From: Litsea cubeba | Lineage: Eukaryota > Streptophyta > Magnoliopsida > Laurales > Lauraceae | Assembly: GCA_012931725.1 (NCBI GenBank) | Contig: CM022946.1 | Span: 81,894,144-81,958,143 of the forward strand | Reading direction: 5' to 3' | Length of the DNA: 64,000 nt | In this document: positions 22,426 through 33,300 of the stretch, in pieces | How positions within the stretch are numbered: position 1 is the stretch's first letter | How the letters are laid out: every line of letters starts with the position of its first letter | The notes under the pieces: model-generated | The model's database searches: none | Told to the model about the DNA's origin: nothing | The model's input: only the letters and a program-made list of their open reading frames with translations | Made by a program: the position numbers and the translations under genes

Positions 22426-24041
22426 CTCTCTGTGACTATAAATATAGTAAGGGGGCAAGACAAGGCGGTGGAGGTGACAAAGAATAACTACAAATTTAAG
22501 TCCTTCCTAATGTGTTTCTCAGATTCGACAGATAATGAAGAAAGGATTCTCACACAAAAAGTTATAGGAAATCCATTTATTGCTAATTAATGATAAGAAA
22601 TTTATTTATTTTCAAAAAGTGATAACCATTAACGATGAAATTGTTAAGAAAAACAAAGGGAGATTTTCAAAATGATATTTAAGAACTTTTTTTATAACTT
22701 TATGAGGGTCATGACAGAGAATAGATAGGCTTGTTTTTTTAAGATGATGCAAATCCTCTTATTAGGAATGACGTTAACTGAAGGTATGACATAAATTAGA
22801 TGTCTCTTCTCTCCTTGGGTTTTCAATCTGATAGTAAAAACCATTAGAGCTATTCACACCTCTAGATATCAGAAGTGGGGCCTAGTTTCTAATATCTGAA
22901 TTTTTATAATAAATTTCTCAAACAATATGATGAGCCGGGATCATATAATTCACTTAATATCTCATATTCATTTTCTCATTGGCCAAACCTTTCCATCAAT
23001 ATCTATCCACTGATTGTCATGCATTTAAATGAGCCTCACTAAAAAGAGGTTATTTTGAAGCGAAACACGGAGGAACTTGGAAACACAATCATATATATTG
23101 TTTTTAATTGGAATATACTGCCTGTAGGATTTTGGTTGACTGTAAAATCACTGCTGCAAAGAGAAGATCCTATGGATTGTGCAAACAAAAAAACTAAAAA
23201 AAGAATGAAAAAAAAAAAAAGGATCTTTGAAATCTCCATATGGGTGTATTTATAGACAACGCCTCATGCAGAGTTTGAATAGTGTGGACATCTCAAGTAC
23301 ATAAGTGAGCCCATTTGGCCTTTTACTACCATAGGGAAAATTTCTCGACCCCCTGAATTTCACCTCATTCCGTGTGACAAACCGCACTGATGTATAATAA
23401 ATGATGCAGGGCTTGTGCAGGAAAAAAAATTTCCATGAACACAAACACGTCAAATAACAAATGGCACTACATACACGCATGATTAAAAGAATCAAAAGAG
23501 AGTGAATCACCATGTAAATCATGTCTCTTTCACGCAATCAATCTGACCTAAGAAAATAACATATTGCCTGCTAAATATTCATGAGAGAACATGTATTATG
23601 ACTTTATGACTTATGAGTAGTTTTGGATGGAAGAGTGGTCTCCTAACTAAAGAGAATTTTAGATGCACTCCTCTCACCCATGTTTTGGGACCAATAAAAG
23701 CTCGTCATCCAAACAGGGGGCTTAATTGATCAGGTACTGGAGAGTATATTGGCAAATCGAGGGGCCAAACAGTCTTTTTATTTTTTATTTTTAATTTCCT
23801 TTCAAACAATCATTTTTTTTATAGAAATCTTTTTTATGATTGCTTAGAATACTAGTTTCTAATGTTTGGGGGGGGGGGGGGGTGTGTGTTCCGTACAGTC
23901 ACAATAAGTTATGGATTACCCCCCTGCCCCCACCAAACTTGCCCCTACCAAATTAAACAATTTGTGACATATCATTGAGATTTTGATGTTAGATGATCAT
24001 AAATATCTTTAACTATTGTTTAATCTAACTACAAAGTCAGG

Positions 24042-24157
24042 CCTCAATTGTTTTGTCATTTACTCTGACATCAATATCACCATTTGTAAAGGCAAGCCGC
24101 CTCAATTGTTCTGTCATTTATTCTGACATCAATATCACCATTTGTAAAGGCTGGCCT
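24042..24157. repeat. 58-bp tandem duplication
   Basis: Two copies of CCTCAATTGTT(T/C)TGTCATTTA…CACCATTTGTAAAGGC start at 24042 and 24100 and differ at a few bases. Confidence 0.85.
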
Positions 24158-24607
24158 GAAAGTAAGGCCTGAAATGTAGTATGATTGTCAACTATTTCAG
24201 GGATATCAACAGAAACTCAATGGTACATCCAAGGTGGGACTGACTCATGAAAGTCGATGTCAAGTAGAAGTCAAGTAAAAGTCTCATCCGCAACTCAAAT
24301 GCATGGTCCGTTCTTATTCACAGGACAAAATGTGATATATTTTCAAACGTAATTGAAATTTGGTAGACTATCAAAAGACATCTGGCTGAATGAATGCCTA
24401 TGTTTTCCACATGGATGTTCATGAAAAAAAAAAAAGGCAAGGCTCTACAAGTCCCCCATAAGATCATTACTAATAAATAAGTGGGAGACACATACAAGGT
24501 GGAAAATAGGGAACGAATACCGCAAATATAGCAAAGAATGGTAGTAGAGAAAGATGTGGCTGCTGGAAAATTCCATCATGTAGGGCCACACATGTAACCA
24601 TTAAATG

Positions 24608-24997
24608 TGTTATGCTATCTTTGGTTAAGCCCAATTGAAGTGATCTAATTAAGACTTAAAGTTTTAAGGCTTAAGGGTATAATTGTCATGGGATTAATGT
24701 GTAGATACCAGAATACTAATTCTAATTTGATGAGGGGACAAATTAGAATTAGCAAATCTCATTATTATATATTAGGGTTATGGTCCCCAATTGATATGGT
24801 AAGTTCCTATTCTCTCTAACATCTCATCATCAGAAAGAATCAAGTTTATCTGGGTAGCCATATTGGATTGGAAGATCAACAACCTGTGAATAACTTCCAC
24901 AATGGATCAAGGTATGTTTTTCGCTTTACATCTCTCGATGATTTGACATGGAGGATCTTGGTTGACAATAAGGTTTTTTAGATTCTTGTTTCTAACA
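24608..24997 (+). repeat. Copia-A 5' LTR
   Basis: Begins TGTTATGC and ends TTTCTAACA, followed after 2 nt by TGGTATCAAAAC, the usual plant initiator-tRNA-Met primer site with changes. The start is chosen from the TG…CA rule and carries more doubt than the end. Confidence 0.6.
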
Positions 24998-24999
24998 AG

Positions 25000-25011
25000 T
25001 GGTATCAAAAC
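25000..25011 (+). other. Copia-A primer-binding site
   Basis: TGGTATCAAAAC; the canonical copy in copia-B is TGGTATCAGAGC. Confidence 0.7.
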
Positions 25012-26213
25012 AATCCCATGTTAAGCCATTGGGAATCAAGTATTTTGTTTCTAATCAAAATCTCAAACAATTTATACTTGATCTCCTCTCTTAAATATTT
25101 TATTAATTTACGTGCGGGATCAATCACTTCTATTGTTAATCTTCTTCGTCTTTGTTGGATCCTTTTCGTCTCTTTTCATGGATCAAGTTTAATCAATTGT
25201 TTTATTTATTCAATGGATCTAGTGGAATTTCATTGGGACATGTGCCAAAACTTAGATGAAGACGAGAAAACGTGTAAAAGTTTAATTTCATTGGGACATG
25301 TGCAAAAACTTGGATGAAGACAAGAAAACATGTAAAAGTTTAATTTCATTGGGACATGAGCAATTTTATATGTGTTGTTGGCTCTGTTGGATTTTTAAAT
25401 CAAAGTCCATGGATCATGCGCATAAGTGCATCATATATATATATATATATATATCTTTCGGCGTCGTGATCGTTCCCTGCGCCAGAGGAATAAAAAAAAA
25501 TGCACCTGTGCGATTAGGTTAGGGTGGCGCGGCTCAGCCCGGCTGTAGGGATTCGATCTCTTCCATCGACTCTAATGACCAATCGATGAGGTCGTCGGCT
25601 TGGCTCGGCAGCCTCTACCCGCAGCCGCCGACCTATCGGAGAATCTGCTGCAATGATCGTGAGGCCAATCTGATGGCCAGATTTAAGATTGGAATGTTCT
25701 GTTTTGGATAACTTTCTGGTGGAGGAAGATGTTGGGTCGTATGGTAGTCCGGGAGAGTACATAAATTGATGGTCCAGGGAATTAAAAAAAAAATTTATGC
25801 GGTGACATCTGGAGAGAATTAATTGGTTTTCTTCAAAGCTAATTCCAATATTTTATGGTATATCTTTTCTGGTTAAATAAAATTGTCCATCATTTTAAAT
25901 GGGCTAATTGAAACAAGATGTCACCAAAGTGACCTCTCTTGTGTAGATTGTTCATGAGGAATATTGGATGTTTGTGTGTTTGTAAATTCATGCGGGTATT
26001 AGTCGGCCCAAAGGAAGGTTAATACTTGGCCGAATTACTTACACATCTGTGGTGGTAAACATGTGACAATTATAAGGTTATGCATGTGAATAAAAAGTCG
26101 ATCCAAAGATAGATTTATTATTTGACATAAATTATTGTCAATATTCGATCACTACAACAAGAGTACCATTTACAATTAATATTACTGTCCAAAGACTTGA
26201 TATTAATTTTGTG
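25012..26213 (+). other. Copia-A leader, non-coding
   Basis: Contains a 58-bp tandem repeat, a TA microsatellite (about 25432-25455) and a GC-richer stretch (25460-25700). No long frame. It continues at 57036 after removal of the Tat element. Confidence 0.5.
25226..25362 (+). repeat. 58-bp tandem repeat in copia-A leader
   Basis: AATTTCATTGGGACATG begins units at 25226, 25284 and 25342; the third unit is partial. Confidence 0.85.
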
Positions 26214-26218
26214 CTAGG
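26214..26218. repeat. Target-site duplication of the Tat element
   Basis: CTAGG, repeated at 57031-57035. Confidence 0.9.
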
Positions 26219-26945
26219 TGTTGACACCAAAAATGTCACTTTGCCTTTCCAAGATCCAAAGAGCTACATGAAGTCGCAACCTGCCATAAATAGGCAATGC
26301 TGCTTCCAAAAATAAAATCTTGTCAGAATCAAACAAAAACTGCAAGATTCTTCCAGACAGCCAAAAGAGGAGTACACAAGAAGTTTCAAGCCATTTCAAG
26401 ATCATTTGGCCTAACTTCGCTTCTCCGACAGCCAAATCAAGCCTCTCGGCGGTAAAGCTCTCCGGAACCATGGTTTCCAAGACAGAACCTATGGATCATC
26501 TTAAAATGACTCCAATAGGTTCCCTGTCAAATTTTAAGTCAATCGGACATCGGTTGACCGCACATCAAACCGCGACATCTTCATCGCGACAAAAAGCAAG
26601 TCTACAGGTGATAGGACCCCAAACGGCTTCAAAACTCAAACAAAAGCCTATGGTTGGTCTTATTTATTGCTCAGCAGGCTTCACACCAAATTTCAGGTCA
26701 TTCCGACATCGTTTGACCCAGTTTCAGCTTCTGACGGGAAATCGGCAACTCTGCGCGACAAAGTCTTCGGCTTTCTCAGGAAATTGGAAACTTTGCAAAA
26801 TAAAATGCAAGGATTCTCATCAGGTTTCCTACAAAGAAATCAGGCCAATAAATGATCAAAATGTCAAAGAAAAGTACAGAAGAAAAAAGAATAAAAAAAG
26901 AGCAAAAACGGACGCAAAACGGGACCAAAAAGGGGGAAAAACCCC

Positions 26946-26992
26946 CCAGGGTCGCAGACCCCTGCGACCCTGGGCCAGGGTCGCCGGCGACC
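26946..26992. repeat. GC-rich inverted repeats in Tat LTR U3
   Basis: CCAGGGTCGCAG / CTGCGACCCTGG with a 4-nt loop (26946-26973), then the perfect palindrome GGTCGCCGGCGACC (26979-26992). Also present in the 3' LTR. They lie about 700 bp upstream of the TATA box. Confidence 0.85.
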
Positions 26993-27670
26993 ATGGACCC
27001 CGGGGTCGCCGGGAAAGCCCCGGAAACCCCGGTTTTCGCCGTTTTTTTCGCGATTCGAGATGCCCAGCCTCTGGTACTTTCCAAAATTCATGCTTTTGAG
27101 ACACCAAGTCCTCTGACATCCGTCCAAAACACGGGTAAATCATCAAGAGTATCAAAGACAGTATTGATCGCCACCCGGTCAACCAAAAAAGTGTGCTTTC
27201 CACCCGACCGATCGAGAAATCGACAGGACAGATGGCACCGACCTGCTGTTGGCAACAAACACCTGAAATTACATGGTCATCTGATGTCGATCTACATGAA
27301 GATCCATCGATGATCATCAACAGAAGAATTCCAAAAGACGTGGCACGGCCCGCGACTCTTCAGCTGCTCGGCGACCACTTAATGCGATTAATTGACTAGC
27401 TTTATTACAGTCATTAATCCATTTCTTTGGACGGCCCAATCAGAAGCAAGCATTTGGGAGTTACAAGTCAAGAGATTCATGGCATTTAACCCATGAAACT
27501 CCTCCCATCATGGCGATTAAAGGCGATTAAATGCCCTCAATCTCCTCCGGCCAATCAGAGGCCAAGAAAAAGAAGTTACAAAATAAACAATTCAATTTTG
27601 TAACTCCTCCCATTATGTGGCTTAATGACATTAAAAGCCCATAAACCCACCTAAAAGGCTACCTAAAAGC

Positions 27671-27680
27671 CTATAAATAG
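27671..27680 (+). promoter_or_regulatory. TATA box of the Tat LTR promoter
   Basis: CTATAAATAG. Transcription would be expected to start about 30 bp downstream (near 27705). Identical box at 56167-56176 in the 3' LTR. Confidence 0.7.
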
Positions 27681-28179
27681 GAGGGCTCTCCAAGAAGAAA
27701 GGATATCAGAAAAATCAGAGAAAAAAGCACAAGCACACAGACAGAAATCCAGAGAAAGGAAAAAGAGAGAAAACTCTGCGGAAGTTCTACACCGGCCACC
27801 GCAACAAGGTGACAAAAGTCCCTTGGGGGGTACCCCCCCCCAAGGTCCTTGCCTTCTCCTCCTGCCTCCAATGGCTTAGATATGGCTTTTCAGCCCGTCT
27901 ACTCGGTTTTTTATTGGACATAGGACCTTCCTTTGGTCTTTGTCTTCTAAAAACCTGAGGTTATAGCCAAGCCAAGCGAATCAATAGCATCCTCTGTTCT
28001 CATCTGCATGGATGATGGCGAAGCCCACATATGGCTTGCGACCGTCAATCTAAACGAGTCCCCCACAATCTCCTGAGAAGTTAGATCCTCCTTTTCTTGC
28101 TTTTCATTGTAGTTTGTATTTTTTTCAAAAGAGACAAAAATCACAATTCTTGTCTTTCATTGTTGATAAGGATTGTAAA

Positions 28180-28252
28180 TCGGCTATAAACGCCAAAATC
28201 GGCTATAAACGCCAAAAATCGGCTATAAACGCCAAAATCGGCTATAAATGCC
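28180..28252 (+). repeat. CGGCTATAAANGCCA array in the Tat LTR
   Basis: Four near-identical units about 19 bp apart; each is a short inverted repeat (GGC…GCC). The same motif recurs in the internal 3' region at 40282-40515 and in the 3' LTR at 56676-56748. Confidence 0.85.
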
Positions 28253-28537
28253 AAAAAAATCGCCTTTCACGGCAAATCAAGAAAATGTCTCTTTTCTTAA
28301 ATATATGTGCAATGGAAAACTTGAAAGAAGTTGATTTCCTTTTTACTTGCGAAGGTTGATCTCCGGATCACCACTTGCAATTCCAAGTAAAAATAGCAAA
28401 TCTGGCACACCCACAAAAAAAGAAATGTTGATGCACGCCCTTTTGCCCCCCGGTTACGAAAGGGTCGGAACCAAACGGACTCCCACGTCCGCCGACCTCG
28501 GTAGGAACCCGGGCATCGGGAGCGCGGTCCATCAAGC

Positions 28538-28555
28538 TGGCATCACCCGGTGGGA
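28538..28555 (+). other. Tat element primer-binding site
   Basis: Three bases after the LTR end the sequence reads TGGCATCACCCGGTGGGA. TGG pairs with the CCA of a tRNA 3' end, but the rest differs from the common TGGTATCAGAGC (Met) site. The primer tRNA is not identified. Confidence 0.6.
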
Positions 28556-28799
28556 CTCGTTTATTTGAGAACCCGATGCTAGAAATGAAATATTTGCATA
28601 TCATATATTTTGCTCTATGCTTATATTTCTTTTCTCGATTCATTGGCTACTTTATAATTGGTGGCCTATGTTGAATTCCGCAAAAAAAAAAATGAGATGA
28701 GATTTTTTGTTTGGAAATTTCTAATTCTTTGAATTTATTTCCACTCTTTCTCTTTTCAAAAAAAAAATATAAAAAAAAAAAAAACAAAAAAATCAGATT

Positions 28800-29290
28800 T
28801 GTCAGTTTTGGATTCAAAATTGAGAAACCTTGATCCGTTCCTATCGTTCATCGCGCTTGCAGAAATGTTGAGCCTGTTCGACTAAGGTTTTGGGCCATAG
28901 TTTCTCTTCGATGAGTTCATTAAAAAATCAAAAAAAATATATATATATATATATAAAAAAAAAATTTTAGATTTCTCAATTTGGATTCAAAATTGAGAAA
29001 CCTTGATCCGTTCCTATCGTTCATCGCGCTTGCAGAAATGTTGAGCCTGTTCGACTAAGGTTTTGGGCCATGGTTTCTCTTCGATGAGTTCATCAAAAAT
29101 AAAAAAAAATATATATATATATAAAAAAAAAAAAAAAAAATTTTGGATTTCTCAATTTGGATTCAAAATTGAGAAACCTTGATCTGTTCCTATCGTTCAT
29201 CGCGCTTGCAGAAATGTTGAGCCTGTTCGACTAAGGTTTTGGGCCATGGTTTCTCTTCGATGAATTCATAAAAATAAAAATAAAATAAAA
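28800..29290 (+). repeat. 173-176-bp leader repeat, three copies
   Basis: GATTCAAAATTGAGAAACC begins copies at 28811, 28984 and 29160. Each carries CGCGCTTGCAGAAATGTTGA and GTTCGACTAAGGTTTTGGGC, separated by AT-rich spacers with TA runs. Confidence 0.9.
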
Positions 29291-29709
29291 AATATATATA
29301 TATAAAAAAAAGACATAGACCACTAAGGTTAAACCAACTGTGTTCTTTGATCATGGTTGATTCAAAGAAAAGCCTTGTCCAGAGTGTGGAGACAGCTTGA
29401 CTGTTCTAGGCAAGGGTCCTCCAAACGGGTTCATTAAGTAATCCTACCCTTACCTGGGGGCAATTCTATCAATCAAGATTTCATAAGACCAGGTTAGGAG
29501 GCCTATGTGTACTCTCTCGTCTTTTAAAAAAAAAAAAAAAAATATATAAAAATTTTAAAATAAAAAATAAAAAATAAAAAAATTTTTCAAAAAAAAAAAA
29601 AATCTTAAAAAAAAATAATAAAAAATAAAAAAAAAAGATTTTTTAAAAAAAAAAAAAAAATCTTCAAAAAAAAAAATCTTCAAAAACTTCAAAAAAAAAA
29701 AAAAAACTT

Positions 29710-29990
29710 CCGTCATTTTGGGTTTAGATTGGAGAAATCTTGGTCTTCTTCTTTCTGAGCACTGGCGCTCGCGGAAATCGCTGAGCCCGTGTTCAGATTG
29801 GAGTGCCTTTTGCTCTCTTTGATGAACCCGATATTGGCCTTTCAAAAGAAAACTCGTCATTTTTAGATTCAGATCCGAGAAATCATGGTTCATTTCTTTC
29901 TGAGCACTGGCGCTCGCGGAAATCGCTGAGCCCGTGTTCAGATTGGAATACCATCTGCTCTCTTTGATGAATCCAATCTTGACCTTTCAA
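29710..29990 (+). repeat. 145-bp leader repeat, two copies
   Basis: CTGAGCACTGGCGCTCGCGG lies at 29755 and 29900. Its core (GAGAAATC.TGG … GCGCTCGCGGAAATCGCTGAGCC) is a diverged version of the 174-bp repeat core upstream, so five related copies exist in the leader. Confidence 0.85.
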
Positions 29991-30383
29991 AACAGAGAAT
30001 CTCATCTCATAGATGCGGTCTCAAAACATTTGTGTCTAGCGGTACTAGTACGCCCTTTCAGGGTCTACTGTATTGCGACCGGCACATCTGTAACTCCAGC
30101 TTTATATTCTTCTTACCTCGAGCAAGCTCTGCTTCTCGATAAGTCGAATTTAAGTTCACAATTGCTTCTAGCAGTCACTGGGATGCCCATTCCGGGCTTA
30201 CCACACCTGCGATCAGAACAATTGTACCCTCTATGGCATTTTGCCTTCCTCATATTGCTTGGGTCATCTACCTCGAGCAATTTGAAAAGACGAAACCATA
30301 GAACTTCCCATTTATGATCATTATATTCTTGTGATTACTAATGGATGTGGTCTTGTTTCAGAAATTTTCGAAAAAAACTAACA

Positions 30384-33300
30384 ATGGCAGCTTCACTAAC
30401 CATTACTTTCGACGAAAGCAAGCACCAACTCATGCTTCAACAGAAGCAAACCACGCGCACCTACAAGCGCCCCATCAGCTGCCGAAGTGTCAACTCCCTC
30501 GGCAACTCTGTGAACTCCGGGTCGACCTCGACTCCCCGGACTATCGTCTTCGGGACGTTGGGACCATTCCCACTTCCTGAGGAACAAGCTGCTCCCTCCA
30601 AGAAGCAGAAACTCGCCTCTCAACGTGTCACTACCGTGACACCAAAGGCGAGTACAAGAAGGCCTGAAGCCCGTGGCAGCACCACGAAGCCTCAACCTGC
30701 AAAAAACCAGGTCTACCCCAAGACTTGGTCCCCAAGACCTTCACCAAAACAAAGAAGGTCCCAGGCATCCACTAAGCCAGCATTCCTGGCCCCACTCAAG
30801 GAGAACCAGTTCTATCCTCTTGCTTACATGAAAGAGGAGAGACCCATCTCCAACCTGACTTCAAAGTCATCCCAGCATGAGCCGGCTTGTTCTTACAAGC
30901 CCAAAATCAAGTCATGCATCACAAGGCCTCCACAAGCATCTGCTAAGGCCTACAAATCTGCAGTTCGACCCTTCATATCTACAGGGGCCGAACTTCACAA
31001 GTTCAAAGCTTCGCTGCAACTGGCGAAGGATAGGGTTCGCATCCTGTCCTTGCCCAGCTACAAAGAAGATAGACTCGGCTGCTGCGCCCGAGGGAGCACA
31101 TCCTTCATTGTCAAAGCCCAGTCAGAGCTGACCGAAGCTCAAATTGCTCGTCGTATACGCCGCCGCGCGTCGTACCGACAAAAGAGACTGCAGAAGCAAA
31201 GGACTCAGCCTCCCACACTTCAAGTCTCTCCTAAATGGGTCGAAAAAGAAAGACCCAACCAAGTTGCTGCCGTCCATATGGTTGGAAAAACCAGAAGGCG
31301 CCAAAAATCAGCAACAAAAATCCATGTCCGACGTCCAATGACCCGCAGCGTCTCAAGGACAAGAAGACATTCAGAAGAATCCCCTGCTCCTTCAAGCAAA
31401 GGACAGCAGAGTGATCCTTCCTCAAGCTCCTCTTCAAAAAGAATGAGCCCCAGCTCAGTCACCAGGACAGTTTCTTCGTTCGAATCACGAAGGATGAATG
31501 TCTTGGCTACAAATTCTGAGCCACCACCCCGCAATCCACCTCCAGAAGATGCGATCACCCGCATCCAGCAGTTGGAACAGGGCCAGCAGAGGATTGAAAC
31601 TCTGATGGAAAACCTTCTCCTCGCCTTCCAAAATCAGGCGAACAATGAACCTCCTCCGAATCATCAAGACGACGAGGTAAATAGAGAAGAAAATGAGTCA
31701 CGCGCCCTTACCAAAAAGGACGTAGACGGTATCCTCGCCAAAGCAAAAGAAGAGGATATACTCAAGGAGCATGGGATCAAGCCACCATATCCCTTATGGA
31801 TGGACTCGGTCCCGTTCCCCACCAAATTCAAGCATCCTACTCTCCAAACATATACAGGGAAAGGATCAGCCAGACAGCACGTCATCCACTTCAAGATCCT
31901 GACGGGAGCTATCGCGGATCAAGATGCACTCAAGATTCGCCTCTTTGCAAGTACCCTAAAAGGTACGGCCTTCGATTGGTACTCCACTCTGCCGGAGGAC
32001 TCAATCCAAAACTGGGCCATGCTAGAGACACGCTTCCTGACTCACTTCAAAGGTGAGGATCATCCCGCTACTATGGCTCAGCTGTGCAGCCTAAAACAGG
32101 GGGAGAATGAATCAACATATGACTTCATTCACAAGTGGAAAGCAATGGCATACAAATGCTCTGATGTATTGCCACAAGCGTCGCTAGTCGACATCTGCCG
32201 AAACAACATGAGAGCCAGAATCCGCTCCATGATCATCGGCAACAAATCAAAAAACCTGGGAGAACTCCTAGAAGCTTCCATGGAAGCTGAAACGGTGATT
32301 AAAGACCTCAACAGTCAGAAATCATCAAGAAAAGAGCCAACCGCCATTGCAACCTCTAAACCAAAGAAGAAAGAGGTCCTCAATGTGCAGACCAAGCCAG
32401 CTCCTCAGCCACCAAAGAAAGCTGAAAACAAAGCTGCTGGTAAGAGACCTGAACTCTCTGATGCCTTCAAAGAACGGGTAGAGAAGAAATACCCGTTTGA
32501 TGAAGATGTTGATGAAATCTTCGGGGCTCTTGTGGCAAATGGCAAGCTCACCTTGCCTGAACCAAAAAGACCGGGTGATGTTGGCAAAACCAACGATCCT
32601 CGGTACTGTCCATACCACCAGATGATCTCGCATCCTCTCAATCAATGCTTCGTTGTGAGAGAGAAAATAAATGAGATGTGGAAAAACGGAGTCATCACCT
32701 TTGACAAAAACTATGGGTCTGCCTCCGTCAACATGGTGACATGTGGACAAACATCAAGATCACCGAAGAAGAAGATTACTACTTCCTTCAAGGTGATAAA
32801 CTCAATCGAAGCGTCCGAGGAACTGGTTCCTTACCCGACACCAGACGGACAACCGATATGGGTACATCCCGATCTCCTGGAAGATGAAAATTGGGAGGTC
32901 GTGAAAATAAAGCCTACAGCTCGACAGCGAAGGCAGGCTAGGAAACATCTCCTCAAGCTCAAACGGCAAGAGAAGACCCAGCCAAAACTAGAGGTCAAAG
33001 AAAAGGCAGAGGCTTCCTCTACCGCTTCACTGGAGGTAACAAAAACATCCCTTCCAGAGACTTCAAAGGGGGTAAGGAAATTCACTCTCAGTGATTTCAT
33101 GCCACCTCAATTCAGAGAAGCCATGCAGGAGACATCATACTCTTGCAATTCGGTAGTTGGATTCTCCATTGATGGATACGAGTCCAGCGACACCGATGAT
33201 GGATTTGAATCCAACTACACAGATGAGTGGGAGGAGTCCCTTGAAACAGGAGAATATCTCTCCGATGAAGAATGGGTTCCTGAGTCTCATCTTATGCCAG

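Larger units (their letters stand above)
20376..24607. other. Intergenic DNA
   Basis: AT-rich, with TA microsatellites (about 20820-20839 and 21708-21731), a G-run (about 23869-23882), the SINE-like element at 22277 and the 58-bp duplication at 24042. No gene is supported. Confidence 0.5.
26219..28534 (+). repeat. Tat element 5' LTR
   Basis: 2316 bp. It contains a GC-rich palindrome cluster (26946-27040), a TATA box CTATAAATAG (27671-27680), and four copies of CGGCTATAAA(C/T)GCCA (28180-28252). Compared with the 3' LTR I see substitutions near 26549, 26890 and 26941 and one-base length changes in a T-run (about 27042-27048) and a C-run (about 27833-27841). Confidence 0.95.
28556..30383 (+). 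other. Tat element leader (5' untranslated region)
   Basis: Non-coding, rich in A-runs, with three copies of a ~174-bp repeat (28800-29290) and two copies of a related 145-bp repeat (29710-29990). A TCTTGTTTCAG acceptor-like site ends at 30360, just upstream of the likely gag ATG at 30384, so a leader intron is possible. Confidence 0.7.

Noticed and set aside
26320..27320. Long frames in the Tat LTR (both strands), repeated at 54816-55815
   Set aside because: They lie wholly in the LTR, change frame between the two near-identical LTRs because of a 1-bp indel, and have no domain.
30345..30383. Start of gag-pol at 30345
   Set aside because: It overlaps an out-of-frame ATG and an acceptor-like site; the ATG at 30384 has far better context. 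Kept only as an alternative.
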